NCBI RefSeq assembly: GCF_000378825.1
Contig: NZ_KB900388.1
Coordinates: 1,771,923 to 1,835,922 of the forward strand
Reading direction: 5' to 3'
DNA from: Salinispora vitiensis
GTDB taxonomy: Bacteria; Actinomycetota; Actinomycetes; Mycobacteriales; Micromonosporaceae
DNA length: 64,000 nucleotides
Part shown: positions 25,306-33,623 of the stretch, piece by piece
Position numbering within the stretch: the first letter of the stretch is position 1
Layout: every line of letters starts with the position of its first letter
Program-made: the position numbers and the translations under genes
Notes under the pieces: model-generated
Database searches by the model: none
Told to the model about the DNA's origin: nothing
Seen by the model: only the letters and a program-made list of their open reading frames with translations

Positions 25306-25422
25306 CCATCTCTCCTTCGGTAGGGAATCGACCACACCCACCTGCCGGCGACCGACTGGCGGGCGTTCGCACAAGAGAGGGCGGTGGACCGCTCGTTGAT
25401 ACAAGGTGTGAACAGTGGTTTG

Positions 25423-25438
25423 AGTCAGGTATCTGACT
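25423..25438. promoter_or_regulatory. Inverted repeat in the divergent subtilase/CHAT promoter region
   Basis: The repeat agtcag-gtat-ctgact has six-base perfect arms and a four-base spacer. It lies in the 230-base gap between divergent starts at 25305 and 25536, in a locally AT-richer context. It is a candidate site for a dimeric regulator or a shared promoter feature. Confidence 0.4.
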
Positions 25439-25535
25439 AATCCTCATCCGACCTGCGGCTAGCCACAGTGGATGGACGAGAAGCTTTGTCGGACTGCTTC
25501 TCGGTCGTTCACCGCTGTGCCAAAATCCATAGGTG

Positions 25536-28208
25536 ATGGACAGCGCCGAACAGATGGACGACAGTCCAGCAGGCAAGGCGCTCCACCTCGTCACCGCCGA
25601 CCCGGCTCGCGCCGCCGAGCTGGCGGCTGCCGCGCTCGCCGCTGCCCGTGCGGGCGCGGATCCCGACCAGGAGACCGTGGCGCTGCGGGCACTCGGACTC
25701 GCCGCGCGGGAACAACACAACGCAGATCACGGGCTCCGCCACCTACGCCGGGCCCGCCGCGTGGCCGAGGCCGCCCAACTCCCGGTCCGCGCCGCCGAAG
25801 CCCGGATGAGCCTCGCGCTGGTCCTGGCCGAGGCGGGCCAACCGCAGCAGGCACTGCGCGAGATCGACGCCGCGTCACCGATCCTCCGTGGGCTGCCCGC
25901 CGCCCGCCTACAGATGCAGCGGTCACTGATCCTCGACCGCCTCGGCCGCTTCGACGAGGCGATGGCCGGCTACACCGATGCGCTGGCCGCCTTCCGACGC
26001 AGCGGCGACCGGTTGTGGCAAGCCCGTGCACTCACCAACAGAGGAGTGCTGCACACCTACCGGGGCAGCCTGCGCCAGGCTGAGGCTGACCTGCGGTCCG
26101 CCGAGCGCGGCTACGCGAAGCTCGACCAAGAGCTGGCACTGGCCCAGGTCCGCCACAACCTCGGCTTCGTCCTGTCCCGCGCGGGTGACATACCGGGCGC
26201 ACTGCGCTGGTATGACCTGGCCGACCAGTACTTCGCCAGGACCACCCGCCCGGCGATCGCCCTGATGGATCGAGGCGAACTGCTACTGGGGGCCCGGCTA
26301 CTGCCGGAGGCTCGCGCGGCGGCCGAGGCCGCCCTGGACGCGGCCCGGGCAAGCCGGATGGGGCTCTACGAGGCACAAGCCCGGCTGATGCTGGCCGAGG
26401 TCGCGCTGGCCGAGGCCGACCTGCCGACCGCCTCGAAGCAGGCACAGGCCGCGTACCGCCTGTTCAGTCGACAGAACCGACCGGCCTGGGCGGCGCTCTC
26501 CCGATACGTCAAGCTACGGGCCAGCTCACCAGACGAGCCGGCGCACCTGCGGCAGTCTCGCTCCGTCGCACGTGCGCTGGCGACGAGCAGCTGGCCGATA
26601 CCGGCACTCGACGCCCGCCTCTATGCCGCCCGGGTCGCCCTCGACCGGGCGCTGTGCACCGGGCAACGCGCGAAGGTCGCCGCCATCGCCGGAGAGTTGA
26701 GTGCCATCCGCGCCGCCAGCCGTGGTGGGCCGGCCCAGCTCCGGGCCCGCGCCTGGCACGCCGAGGCACTCCGCCGAATCGCCACCGGCGACACCGCCGG
26801 GGCACGCCGGGCGCTCAACGCGGGAATGGCACTGCTGGACCGCTACCAGGCAGCCCTCGGCGCCACCGAGCTGCGGGTGATGGCCGGGGTGTACGCCCTG
26901 GACCTGGCCAGCACCGGCCTTCGACTAGCGGTTCGGGGCGGGCAGGCTCGGGCGATCCTACGCTGGAGTGAGCGGTGGCGAGCCGCCACACTGCGGCTAC
27001 CCCCCGCCCGGCCTCCGGACGAAGCCGGGCTCGCGGCCGACCTGGCCGAGCTGCGCCGGACCGTCGACGAAGCCGCCCACACGAGTGCCGCGTTGGGATC
27101 GACCCTGCTGCGTCAACAGCGGCTGATCGAGGAACGGATCCGGACCCGCAGCTGGCAGGCCAGCGGCACCGAGTCTGGTGCGGCGAGCGGGATTCCACTG
27201 GACCGGATCGCGGTGGAGCTGGCCGACCAGACCCTGGTCGAGCTGATCGACATAGACGGCACGCTCCACATCGTCGTCGTGCACGGCGGCCGGTTTCACA
27301 CCCGGGCGCTGGGTGCGCTCGCCACCGTCACCGACGAGCTTCAGGCCCTGCGTTTCGCGCTGCGACGCATCCTGACCAGCCGGGGCTCCGACGACTCCCG
27401 GGCGGCGGCAGCGACCGCGGCCCGGTTCGCGGTGCACCAGCTGGACAACCTGATCTTCGGCGCGATACAGCCGTGGCTCGGCGCCGGCGGACTGGTCCTG
27501 GTGCCGGTCGGCGCCCTGCACGCCATGCCGTGGGCCCTGCTACCGACCTGTGCCGGGCGACCGGTGACGGTGGTGCCGTCAGCATCGGAGTGGCTCACCG
27601 CGTCAGCCCGCCGCCAAGCCGCCCACCCGGCGACGACCACTCCGCCCCACCAGCGGAACCCAGTGCTGGTCGCCGGCCCCGGCCTCGCCTATGCCGAGGC
27701 GGAGGTGCAGCGGCTGGCGGGCACACTCGCGCCCGTAAAGGTGCTCCTCGGCCCCGACGCGACCGCAGAGGCAGCGCTCGCGGCGCTGGACGGCGCCCCC
27801 CTTGCCCACCTCGCCGCACACGGCACCTTCCGCACCGACAACCCCATGTTCTCGCACGTACGCCTCGCCGATGGTCCACTGACCGTCTACGACCTGGAGC
27901 GGCTCGCCTGCGCGCCCGGGACGGTGGTGCTCTCCGCCTGCGACGTGGGGCTGTCCGCGGTGCACCCGGGCGAGGAGCTGATGGGGTTGTCCACCGCGCT
28001 GCTCCAGCTGGGAACGGCGACGGTACTGGCCAGTGTCCTGCCGGCGCTGGACTCCGCGGCGCAGGAGCTGATGGTGGAGATGCATCGACGGCTGGCCGCC
28101 GGCGACACACCGCGGCTCGCCCTCGCCGGCGCCCAGGCGGAATTCGGTGCCGGCCTGGACGCCAGCACCGCCACCGCCGCCTCTTTCGTCTGCTTCGGCG
28201 CCGGTTGA
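25536..28208 (+). CDS. TPR-repeat CHAT-domain (caspase-like) protease
   Basis: About 890 aa from ATG 25536 (GTG 25533 also possible; no strong ribosome site). Residues 1 to about 520 are TPR-like helical pairs (AALAAARAGADPDQETVALR, GRFDEAMAGYTDALAAFRR, GDIPGALRWYDLADQYFA). A coiled linker follows. The C-terminal 330 residues form a CHAT domain of clan CD: DQTLVELIDIDGTLHIVV, LVLVPVGALHAMPWALLP, catalytic His about 762 in LAAHGTFRTDNP and Cys about 802 in VVLSACDVGLS. Both dyad residues are intact, so proteolysis is expected. Such TPR-CHAT proteins act in signalling and defence-like modules, as in gRAMP-linked Craspase. Here the partners are a divergent ECF sigma factor and a subtilase. Confidence 0.93.
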   Translation: MDSAEQMDDSPAGKALHLVTADPARAAELAAAALAAARAGADPDQETVALRALGLAAREQHNADHGLRHLRRARRVAEAAQLPVRAAEARMSLALVLAEAGQPQQALREIDAASPILRGLPAARLQMQRSLILDRLGRFDEAMAGYTDALAAFRRSGDRLWQARALTNRGVLHTYRGSLRQAEADLRSAERGYAKLDQELALAQVRHNLGFVLSRAGDIPGALRWYDLADQYFARTTRPAIALMDRGELLLGARLLPEARAAAEAALDAARASRMGLYEAQARLMLAEVALAEADLPTASKQAQAAYRLFSRQNRPAWAALSRYVKLRASSPDEPAHLRQSRSVARALATSSWPIPALDARLYAARVALDRALCTGQRAKVAAIAGELSAIRAASRGGPAQLRARAWHAEALRRIATGDTAGARRALNAGMALLDRYQAALGATELRVMAGVYALDLASTGLRLAVRGGQARAILRWSERWRAATLRLPPARPPDEAGLAADLAELRRTVDEAAHTSAALGSTLLRQQRLIEERIRTRSWQASGTESGAASGIPLDRIAVELADQTLVELIDIDGTLHIVVVHGGRFHTRALGALATVTDELQALRFALRRILTSRGSDDSRAAAATAARFAVHQLDNLIFGAIQPWLGAGGLVLVPVGALHAMPWALLPTCAGRPVTVVPSASEWLTASARRQAAHPATTTPPHQRNPVLVAGPGLAYAEAEVQRLAGTLAPVKVLLGPDATAEAALAALDGAPLAHLAAHGTFRTDNPMFSHVRLADGPLTVYDLERLACAPGTVVLSACDVGLSAVHPGEELMGLSTALLQLGTATVLASVLPALDSAAQELMVEMHRRLAAGDTPRLALAGAQAEFGAGLDASTATAASFVCFGAG

Positions 28209-28483
28209 CCGACCTCACCAGCCCCGGCCGCGCCAACCAGCCCGCCCTGCTGGCCGGCCGTCGACTACCGGGCTGACCCCCCGCGAACACTCTCCGTCGA
28301 TCCACAACGGAGCGAGCAGTCCCGCGTCGATCTGATACGTCGCCTTCGCGACATGGACCGCATGCATCACACGCGCCCCGGGCCCTCTCTTATGGGGGAA
28401 CCGCACGGGGGACGACGAACGAAACACATCCCATCGCGCCGGACAGCTCACAACCTCGAGTCCACGCGCGACGAAGGAGAGGT

Positions 28484-29104
28484 GTGCACGTGCTCCAGCT
28501 AACCAACACCAGCAATGGTACGAGCCGGGTCCGGAGCCGCACCGGCCCCCTCATCGTCGGCATCGGCGGCACCATGCGCCCCGGGTCCTCCACCGAACAG
28601 GCCGTCCGGGCCGCGTTGTCCGCCGCCGAGCAGGCCGGAGCCCGTACGCACCTGCTCGGCGCCACCGAGCTGCAGCTGCCGCTGTACCTGCCCGGCGAAG
28701 GCCGACGGACGGCGGCAGCCCGACAGTTCGTCAACGCCGTACGGATGGCCGACGGGATCGTGATCGGGACGCCGGCGTACCACGGAGGTATCTCCGGCCT
28801 GGTCAAGAATGCCCTCGACTACATCGAGGACCTGAGGGACGCGCCCCACCCCTATCTGCACGGTCGGGCCGTCGGCTGCCTGGTCACCGCTCGTGGATCC
28901 CAAGCCGCCACCACCCTCACCAGCCTCCGCGCGGTCGTACACGCACTCCGGGGTTGGCCGACGCCGCTCGGCGTCGCGGTCAACACGGAGCACGTCACGT
29001 TCACCGCCGACGGCACCAGCACCGACTCGCACGTCTCCTCCCAGCTGTCCCTGATGGGAGAGCAGGTCGTCGAGTTCGCCCTCGCCCGAGCCACCGCAGC
29101 CTGA
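28484..29104 (+). CDS. NADPH-dependent FMN reductase-family flavoprotein
   Basis: 206 aa flavodoxin-like fold. The FMN-phosphate loop is GIGGTMRPGSSTEQA, followed by a helix and ELQLPLYLPGEGR. The hallmark GTPAYHGGISGLVKNALDYIED binds the isoalloxazine. GTG 28484 is five bases after ggag; GTG 28490 is an in-frame alternative. It opens the cluster, 48 bases before the scaffold peptide gene. In the ammosamide pathway a flavoprotein (AmmC1) hydroxylates the peptide-bound Trp three times; this gene is a candidate counterpart by position and fold, which is inference. A plain flavin reductase supplying FMNH2 is the alternative. The preceding 275 bases contain no gene and should hold the cluster promoter. 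Confidence 0.9.
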   Translation: MHVLQLTNTSNGTSRVRSRTGPLIVGIGGTMRPGSSTEQAVRAALSAAEQAGARTHLLGATELQLPLYLPGEGRRTAAARQFVNAVRMADGIVIGTPAYHGGISGLVKNALDYIEDLRDAPHPYLHGRAVGCLVTARGSQAATTLTSLRAVVHALRGWPTPLGVAVNTEHVTFTADGTSTDSHVSSQLSLMGEQVVEFALARATAA

Positions 29105-29152
29105 CTGCCGCACGCAGCCTGACTACCGGCCCGATCTGAAGTGGAGTACGAC

Positions 29153-29398
29153 ATGTTGGACAACCACCGCTCCGCCGCAACCGCGGACGTAGCCGACGGC
29201 ACCGTCGACAACCCGACGCTGGCGGCTGCCACCGCGACAGCCGTAGCCGTCGACAGCCAGAGCAGCGCCCAACCTTTCGGATCCGACGTGGAGGGGCTCG
29301 ACGACCTGGACAACGTCGACTTCGACCTGGACGAGGTGGAAAACAAGATCGCACCGCTCGCCCTCGCGTCGAATGAGGCGATCCAGTGGCGCCGGTGA
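29153..29398 (+). CDS. Scaffold (precursor) peptide for PEARL-type biosynthesis
   Basis: 81 aa from ATG 29153, six bases after GTGGAG. It is acidic and Ala/Thr/Asp rich (SDVEGLDDLDNVDFDLDEV) and ends ENKIAPLALASNEAIQWRR. There is no Cys and few Ser or Thr near the C-terminus, so lanthionine formation is impossible. The single Trp is third from the end. In PEARL pathways the peptide is a carrier to whose C-terminus amino acids are ligated from aminoacyl-tRNA, then excised. Whether the encoded Trp is consumed directly or trimmed and re-added is unclear. Its stop overlaps the start of the TPR gene (GTGA). Confidence 0.85.
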   Translation: MLDNHRSAATADVADGTVDNPTLAAATATAVAVDSQSSAQPFGSDVEGLDDLDNVDFDLDEVENKIAPLALASNEAIQWRR

Positions 29399-31185
29399 CC
29401 GTGGCCGCCGGTGCCGCCGTCCGGGTGGATATCAACACCGGCCCCGCCAGCTCCTACGTCGGGCTGCGCGAATGTATCGCCGCGCTCCGTGCGGCCGGTG
29501 CCAGCTTTGGTGACCTGCCCCACCGCCACACCGCCGAGTGGGCGGAACTGGCCCCCGACGACAAGCCACAGGACAACCCGCTGCCGCTCGGCGAGATCGC
29601 CCTCGCCGCCTCCGAGCGACGACTGCACCGGGAGAGCGAGCAGGTGTACCGGGTCCTCTCGGTCGCTGCCGCCGCGCTCTGCGCCGGCACCGCGGAGTTA
29701 GGTCGTCCACTGCTCGTCAGCGGTGTCGGCGGCACCGACCTGTCGTCCCTGCGCGGGCTGATGCGGGCCGTGGAGCACTCACGGGTACACCCCGGCGCGG
29801 CGCTGCTGCTGGATCGACCGGAGTCGGTCCGTGCGCCGCTCGGACCGCACGCCGACTATCGCGCCGAGCGGGCTCGCTGCCTCCGTCGCATGGACCTGCC
29901 CATCACGGTCGACGATCTCGTGCCGGACCTACCGTCGGTCGCGGCCACCGCGGTGGCGCCCGCCTCCGAGGAGGGCAAGCTCTACCAGCGGGCACGCGAC
30001 CAGGACAGCACCGCCGTCGACCGGGTCGCCGCCGCCATGGCCTACTGCCGGCGGGCCTTCTTCTCCGCGAACTGGGAAGGGATGGCGCTCGTCGCCACCG
30101 AGGCGATCGAGCTTCTGCCCGGGGTACCCACGCCGGCCCTTCCCGAGCTACTGGCCAAGGCGGAACGCGAGGACAGCCTGGTCCACGCCATCGAGTTCGA
30201 AACCACAATCCTGCGCAGCACCGCTGATATCCGTGGCTTCCTCCTCAAGGTAATCGGGATCCAGGCCGGCTTCCGCGGGGACCAGGACGCGGCGGTCACC
30301 GCCTTCCGTGCCATTCGCGAGCACGACCACGGCCTCTCGCCGGAGATCCGCGCCCAGTCCCACCTGTACACCGCCCTCACCCTCTCCAAGCGCAAAGGCC
30401 GCCTGGGCGAGGCGGTGGCCGAGGTCGAGCAGGGGTTCGAGGTCGTCCGGGAGCGCCCGAACGAGGCCGACAGCGTCCGCCGGGAACGGGGCTGGCTGCA
30501 CAACCTGCGCGGGCTTACCCTCTTCGCCGAGCGACGACTCGGCCCGGCGTTCGAGCACGAGAAGAAGGCCCTCGCCTGCCTCGCCGGCCTCAACGATGCC
30601 AGCTCCGCTCACCTGCGCATCAATCTGTACTCCAACATCAGCGTGTTGCAGGAGAAGGCCGGCAAGTACTCGTCCGCGCTGGCGACCTGGGACAAGTTCC
30701 GGCAGGCCACCGGCTCCTCGACGGCGGGCTTCGCCAAGCACCACTCGTATCGCAGCGCCGGACTGCGGCTGCTGGTCGGTGACCGGGAAGCCGCGATCGA
30801 GGAGATCGACACGACCCTCACCAACGCCGCCGGACTCAACGACATCTTCCACCAGACCGAGGTCCGCCTCGAGCTGGGCATGCTGCACGCGTCCGCGGGT
30901 CACCGCGAGGCCGCCGTCGCAGAGTACGAGCTGGCCGAGCAGGATGCGCGACGGCTCGGCGACCCGTACCGGATCGCCCTCGCCCAGGCCGGACAGGTGA
31001 TGACGGGTGGGGCCGGCGCGGACGTTCCGGCCACCGTGGCGAGCGCGGAACTGAGCCTGACCCGTCCGGTCGAGGCGACGGCCCTCGCGAAGGCGGTGTC
31101 CGGCGCGGCGGAGCTCGCCGAACTCCTGCCGAAGCCCCGCACGAAGCTCAACCGTCCCTTCGACCTGATCAACTTTCAGGACTGA
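29395..31185 (+). CDS. TPR-repeat protein, translationally coupled to the scaffold peptide
   Basis: 596 aa from GTG 29395, overlapping the scaffold stop; GTG 29386 is an in-frame alternative. The N-terminal 180 residues look alpha/beta and lack a recognised motif: residues 7-30 (AAVRVDINTGPASSYVGLRE), then VYRVLSVAAAALCAGTAELG and PLLVSGVGGTDLSSLRGLM. They include Ala/Asp-rich linker VPDLPSVAATAVAP. The rest is tandem helical pairs of TPR type (EAVAEVEQGFEVVRERPNEA, LGPAFEHEKKALACLAGLND, KYSSALATWDKFRQATGSS, REAAVAEYELAEQDARRLGD). There is no transmembrane helix. Position between scaffold and the first PEARL suggests it binds the scaffold or assembles enzymes, which is inference. A regulatory role is possible too. 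Confidence 0.82.
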   Translation: MTVAAGAAVRVDINTGPASSYVGLRECIAALRAAGASFGDLPHRHTAEWAELAPDDKPQDNPLPLGEIALAASERRLHRESEQVYRVLSVAAAALCAGTAELGRPLLVSGVGGTDLSSLRGLMRAVEHSRVHPGAALLLDRPESVRAPLGPHADYRAERARCLRRMDLPITVDDLVPDLPSVAATAVAPASEEGKLYQRARDQDSTAVDRVAAAMAYCRRAFFSANWEGMALVATEAIELLPGVPTPALPELLAKAEREDSLVHAIEFETTILRSTADIRGFLLKVIGIQAGFRGDQDAAVTAFRAIREHDHGLSPEIRAQSHLYTALTLSKRKGRLGEAVAEVEQGFEVVRERPNEADSVRRERGWLHNLRGLTLFAERRLGPAFEHEKKALACLAGLNDASSAHLRINLYSNISVLQEKAGKYSSALATWDKFRQATGSSTAGFAKHHSYRSAGLRLLVGDREAAIEEIDTTLTNAAGLNDIFHQTEVRLELGMLHASAGHREAAVAEYELAEQDARRLGDPYRIALAQAGQVMTGGAGADVPATVASAELSLTRPVEATALAKAVSGAAELAELLPKPRTKLNRPFDLINFQD

Positions 31186-31187
31186 CG

Positions 31188-33623
31188 ATGACTGAGCAAC
31201 CAACCCCCTGGCAGCTCTACCCCCGGCTGCTCCTCCGTCGGGCGGGCTTCGGCATCGACCTGTTGACCGCCCTGGCCGACGAACCGACGCGAGAAGATGC
31301 CGCGCAGTACCGGACGGCGGCGAAACAGTTCGGGCAGTGCCGCACCGATTTGATCGAGGGCATCGCCCGGGTCGTCGCCCGAACCGATCGGCAGTCGGAC
31401 CGGTCCCGGCTTCGGGCGCTGTCCCGGGCCCGCAGCCGGGCGGGACGCGGCCTGTCGGTGAACCCCGAACAGCTGGACCCGGATCTCGTTTGCGCGGCGG
31501 CGGCCTACGGCACGGCGCAGGCCGAACTGGAGCAGGCGGGCCAACGGCTGACCGACGTCCTCGCCCAGGAGGCGTTGCGCCGACCGGAGCGGGTGCGCGC
31601 GCTGCTGACCGACGATCGGGTCTGCGACGCGTTGCTTCAGCTCTCACCCTCGTTCTACGGCGAGGTCCTACGCTGGCGGCAGGGGTGGGCCACCCGGGGC
31701 GCCGGTGCGAACCGGAACCGGGCCAAGGACCGCGCCTTCTACCGCCGCGCCTACCTCTACGGCCAGCGCCTAGCCGCGAAGAACGAGACGACAAGTTTCT
31801 TCGGCCCGCTGGTGCACGGACGGATCGACGACACGGCCGATGGGATCGGGTTGGGCCCCGAGACCGGGTCCGGGGTCCACACCACGGAGGCGCAGACCGC
31901 GTTCTGGGCCGTGTGCGAGCTGGCCCGCAACCTCGGCGCCGATCCCGCCGTCCGCGACCAGCTGCCGGTGACTTGGGTGCCGGCGTGCCGCCGACGGGCG
32001 GAGGCCGAAGCCGGAACCGGCACCGTGCAGACCAGTGCCGGGCGGCGGATCCGGCTCTCCGGCACCCACTGGCGACTCGTTCGCGACGTCAACGACCACC
32101 GTTCGGTACGGGACCTCGCGGACCTCGCCGGGATGAAGGTCGCCGAGGCACGCGCGGTCCTGGATCGGCTGCGGCAGGTCGGCGCGGTACGGCTGTGGCC
32201 CGAACCGCCGTCCACCACCGCCCGTCCGCTGGACTGGCTGGTGGGCTTCGCGCAGCAGCATGCCGCCGGCACCGAGTGGCCGGCGCGGCTGCGCGAACTC
32301 GCCGCCCTGGCGGACCGGTACGCAGCCGCTGCCGGACACCACCGACGGGCGGCCGTGCTGGCCGAAGTGGAGGCGGGTTTCTCGGCGCTGACGGCGACCG
32401 ACGCCCGTCGGGCCGGTGGGCAGATGTACGCCGACCGGTTGGTGGTGTCGCTGGACGCCAAGGGCGACCAGTCTCCGGTGGTGGTCGGCGGCGACGTCGC
32501 CCGGCGCTGGGAGGAGCAGCTCACCCCGGTGCTGGATGTCGCGGCCCGGTACGGCGAGCTCCAGCAACAGGTCGCCGCGCAGCTGTGCGCCAGGGTCATC
32601 AGCGAGACGGGGACCGGTTCGTTGCCCTATGACGAGCTGATCCGCCGGGTGCTACCAGCGGTTGAGGCGGGGGAGCTGACGGCGCTCGCCGGCCCGGTAC
32701 GCGAGTTCACCCAGACCTACACCGAGCTGGTGCGCACCGCCCTGCGCGGGCAGGAGGCCCGGTTGTCCACCGCCGCCCTGGCGACCCTGGCGCCCAGCCC
32801 GGGTCGGGACCGGTTCGTCAGCCCGGACCTGATGCTGGAGCGGCAGCCGGACGGTACCGACCTGCTGGTCCTAGGCGAGCTGCACCCGTACGTCTTCGCC
32901 TGGGGTTCGCAGGGGCTCTTCTGCGACGACCAGGAGCGGATGCTGGCCGACTTCACCGCGGGGCTCGAGCCGTGGGGCGGCCCCGACCAACTCGCCACGG
33001 TCATCCGTCGACGGCGGCACAAGGGCCTGGTCGCCGACTGGTTCCCGGGACGCTTCGTCGAGGTCACCTCCGTGGCCACCGACGACCGGAAGCGCACCGT
33101 GGCGCTGGCCGACCTGACCGCCGTACTGGTCGACGGGGTGCCGCGGCTACACGCACCCGACGGTGAGCTGACCCTCTACGCCGGCGAGGACGACCACGTC
33201 CACCTCCGGGCCTTCGCCGCACCGGGCGTGGCCCTGCCCCTGATCCGATTCGGTGACTTCGCGCCGCGGATCCGCGTGGGTGAGGTCATCATGCAGCGGG
33301 CCCGCTGGTGGTTCAGCGCCGCTGACCTCGGCGTCGCCGAGGTCCGGGACACCGCCACCGCGTTCCTCGCGGTGCAGTCCCTACGCGCCCGGCACGGACT
33401 GCCCCGCTTCTGCTTCGTCTCGGCGGCGCACGAGCCCAAGCCGGTCGGTGTTGACCTCGACAATCCGCTGGCCGTGGACGCGCTGCTGGCGTTGACCCTG
33501 GCCGGCGACGGGAAGGTCTCGCTGGCCGAGATGCGGCCCGCGCCGGACGCCCTGTGGCTACGCCACGGCGACAGACCCGTGACCGCCGAGTTCCGGATCG
33601 CTATGAGAAGGGCTTCGTCGTGA
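31188..33623 (+). CDS. LanB-like peptide aminoacyl-tRNA ligase (PEARL) 1
   Basis: 811 aa, starting two bases after the TPR stop. It matches the N-terminal glutamylation domain of LanB dehydratases: LLLRRAGFGIDLLTALAD at the start and the family hallmark LAAKNETTSFFGPLVHGRID near residue 200. A winged-helix insert follows (HRSVRDLADLAGMKVAEARA, with DRLRQVGAVRLW after it). Later blocks are YADRLVVSLDAKGDQSPVVV, RWEEQLTPVLDVAARYG and ERMLADFTAGLEP. The last part (IMQRARWWFSAADLG, PRFCFVSAAHEPKPVGVDLD) is the end of this domain. No SpaB-type elimination domain follows. In this class aminoacyl-tRNA is used to add an amino acid to a peptide C-terminus or side group. Confidence 0.9.
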   Translation: MTEQPTPWQLYPRLLLRRAGFGIDLLTALADEPTREDAAQYRTAAKQFGQCRTDLIEGIARVVARTDRQSDRSRLRALSRARSRAGRGLSVNPEQLDPDLVCAAAAYGTAQAELEQAGQRLTDVLAQEALRRPERVRALLTDDRVCDALLQLSPSFYGEVLRWRQGWATRGAGANRNRAKDRAFYRRAYLYGQRLAAKNETTSFFGPLVHGRIDDTADGIGLGPETGSGVHTTEAQTAFWAVCELARNLGADPAVRDQLPVTWVPACRRRAEAEAGTGTVQTSAGRRIRLSGTHWRLVRDVNDHRSVRDLADLAGMKVAEARAVLDRLRQVGAVRLWPEPPSTTARPLDWLVGFAQQHAAGTEWPARLRELAALADRYAAAAGHHRRAAVLAEVEAGFSALTATDARRAGGQMYADRLVVSLDAKGDQSPVVVGGDVARRWEEQLTPVLDVAARYGELQQQVAAQLCARVISETGTGSLPYDELIRRVLPAVEAGELTALAGPVREFTQTYTELVRTALRGQEARLSTAALATLAPSPGRDRFVSPDLMLERQPDGTDLLVLGELHPYVFAWGSQGLFCDDQERMLADFTAGLEPWGGPDQLATVIRRRRHKGLVADWFPGRFVEVTSVATDDRKRTVALADLTAVLVDGVPRLHAPDGELTLYAGEDDHVHLRAFAAPGVALPLIRFGDFAPRIRVGEVIMQRARWWFSAADLGVAEVRDTATAFLAVQSLRARHGLPRFCFVSAAHEPKPVGVDLDNPLAVDALLALTLAGDGKVSLAEMRPAPDALWLRHGDRPVTAEFRIAMRRASS

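Noticed and set aside
24362..25404. Longer starts for the subtilase and sigma genes as secretion signals
   Set aside because: The upstream codons are Arg/Pro rich, not hydrophobic, and ATG 25305 and ATG 24094 fit ribosome spacing and family starts better.
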